A stretch of 64,000 nucleotides of DNA, taken from assembly GCF_042186555.1 (NCBI RefSeq), contig NC_133328.1, forward strand, positions 360,496,676 through 360,560,675. Direction: 5' to 3'. Made by a program: the position numbers and the translations under genes. The stretch comes from Aquarana catesbeiana. Its lineage: Eukaryota; Chordata; Amphibia; Anura; Ranidae. The notes under the pieces are model-generated. The model had not been told where the DNA came from, ran no database searches, and saw nothing but the letters and a program-made list of their open reading frames with translations. Shown here in pieces: positions 63,701-64,000 of this stretch. Numbering within the stretch: position 1 is the stretch's first letter; each line of letters begins with the position of its first letter.

Positions 63701-64000
63701 AATCAAAGGCCCAATGACTCCGATACGCCTAAACCCAGAATTCCCTCCGGGCATGCATATCTCCTTCTTAGCAGATATTTGGCCCCATCAAACTATCAGA
63801 GCAAATCAATTTTTCGAGAAAGATAGCCTCCTATCCCAAACTAACTTAGCCTCAAAATTACACATAGACGAGTTCCCCTTCTGGACATATGTACAACTAT
63901 GAAACTTCTTCAATAGACCTTCTCCTGCACCGAACTGGTCCCGACCTACAACACCATTCGAAAACCTCTGTTTAAACGAGAACACACTCACCCACCTGAT
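60732..64000 (+). CDS. L1 ORF2 protein (endonuclease and reverse transcriptase), nearly intact
   Basis: Open from 60732; the ATG at 60807 (MMPQTNNANTP) is a likelier start. Endonuclease: LKIVSLNVRGLNTPEK, VLLQETHF, LANVYAPN, LILGGDFNVPLN, SRIDYLFL and ISDHNPISM, all key residues present. Linker with the SPGPDGLTASYYK block. RT: NYRPISLLNVDLKWYAK, VGFVPGRE, SLDAEKAFDRVAWDYM (first Asp), GTRQGCPLSPLIF and AAFADDILLFL (catalytic FADD). A single TGA at 63900-63902 follows FWTYVQL, and the same frame continues open to 64000 (NFFNRPSPAPNW), so the stop is probably one CpG-type change. The C-terminal Cys/His region is outside the window. It nicks DNA and reverse-transcribes L1 RNA in place. Confidence 0.93.

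Larger units (their letters stand above)
55732..64000 (+). mobile_element. L1-superfamily retrotransposon, truncated by the window end
   Basis: It begins at 'ggggcgtggcttgcctgaag' with an 'agaagatggctgc' leader typical of L1 5' ends. ORF1 at 55799 and ORF2 at 60732 share the same C/A-rich codon style. Between them lies a Penelope-type insertion (57005-58985) and about 1.7 kb of spacer. Both ORFs have only one or two lesions each, so it is a relatively young copy. The 3' end and target duplications lie beyond 64000. Confidence 0.82.

Overview
This is nuclear DNA from a vertebrate, most likely an anuran and probably ranid-like. The window holds DIRS, Penelope, L1/Tx1 and CR1 retrotransposons, hAT and Tc1 DNA transposons, several TTAA-flanked non-autonomous repeats and long TA microsatellites. 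That mixture is typical of large amphibian genomes, and several repeats look like ones I know from ranid frogs. The organism call is inference. I see no host gene, tRNA, rRNA or CpG-island gene promoter in the 64 kb; everything codable belongs to a mobile element.

Left third (1-22 kb). A decayed Penelope reverse transcriptase lies at 1.3-1.9 kb. An inverted-repeat element follows at 3.3-4.7 kb, then a minisatellite at 4.7-5.3 kb. From 5.6 to 18.6 kb one minus-strand L1 ORF2 copy has been split by two unrelated insertions. The first is a non-autonomous hAT (5982-13770). It contains a TTAA-type transposon (6761-13548), which in turn contains a nearly complete DIRS retrotransposon (7364-13265) with Gag, RT/RNase H and tyrosine recombinase. 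The second is another TTAA element (13986-17597). It carries an inverted-repeat element and a head-to-head LTR structure with a tRNA-Lys-type primer binding site. A dead Tc1 transposon follows at 19.7-21.3 kb.

Middle (22-38 kb). An L1 with 12-bp target duplications (22081-29717) is split by a 2-kb foldback element that has its own 13-bp target duplications. Next, a degraded L1 ORF1 is interrupted by a probably autonomous hAT element (30659-36777). This hAT has perfect 11-bp terminal repeats, a perfect 8-bp target duplication and an open 1099-codon BED/hAT transposase.

Right (38-64 kb). This part holds TTAA elements, a decamer minisatellite, short TTAA MITEs, hAT derivatives, a CR1 RT pseudogene carrying a TA-flanked MITE, and an L1 whose ORF2 runs off the window end. 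Two copies of a roughly 2-kb non-coding repeat (44.1-46.5 and 57.0-59.0 kb), the first directly behind a Penelope C-terminal fragment, each carry a compact hammerhead-ribozyme fold near the 3' end and an identical promoter-like GC box plus TATTTAA block. This repeat, probably the terminal region of a Penelope-like element, is the most interesting system here. The elements do not form operons; their relationships are insertional nesting, which gives a relative chronology.
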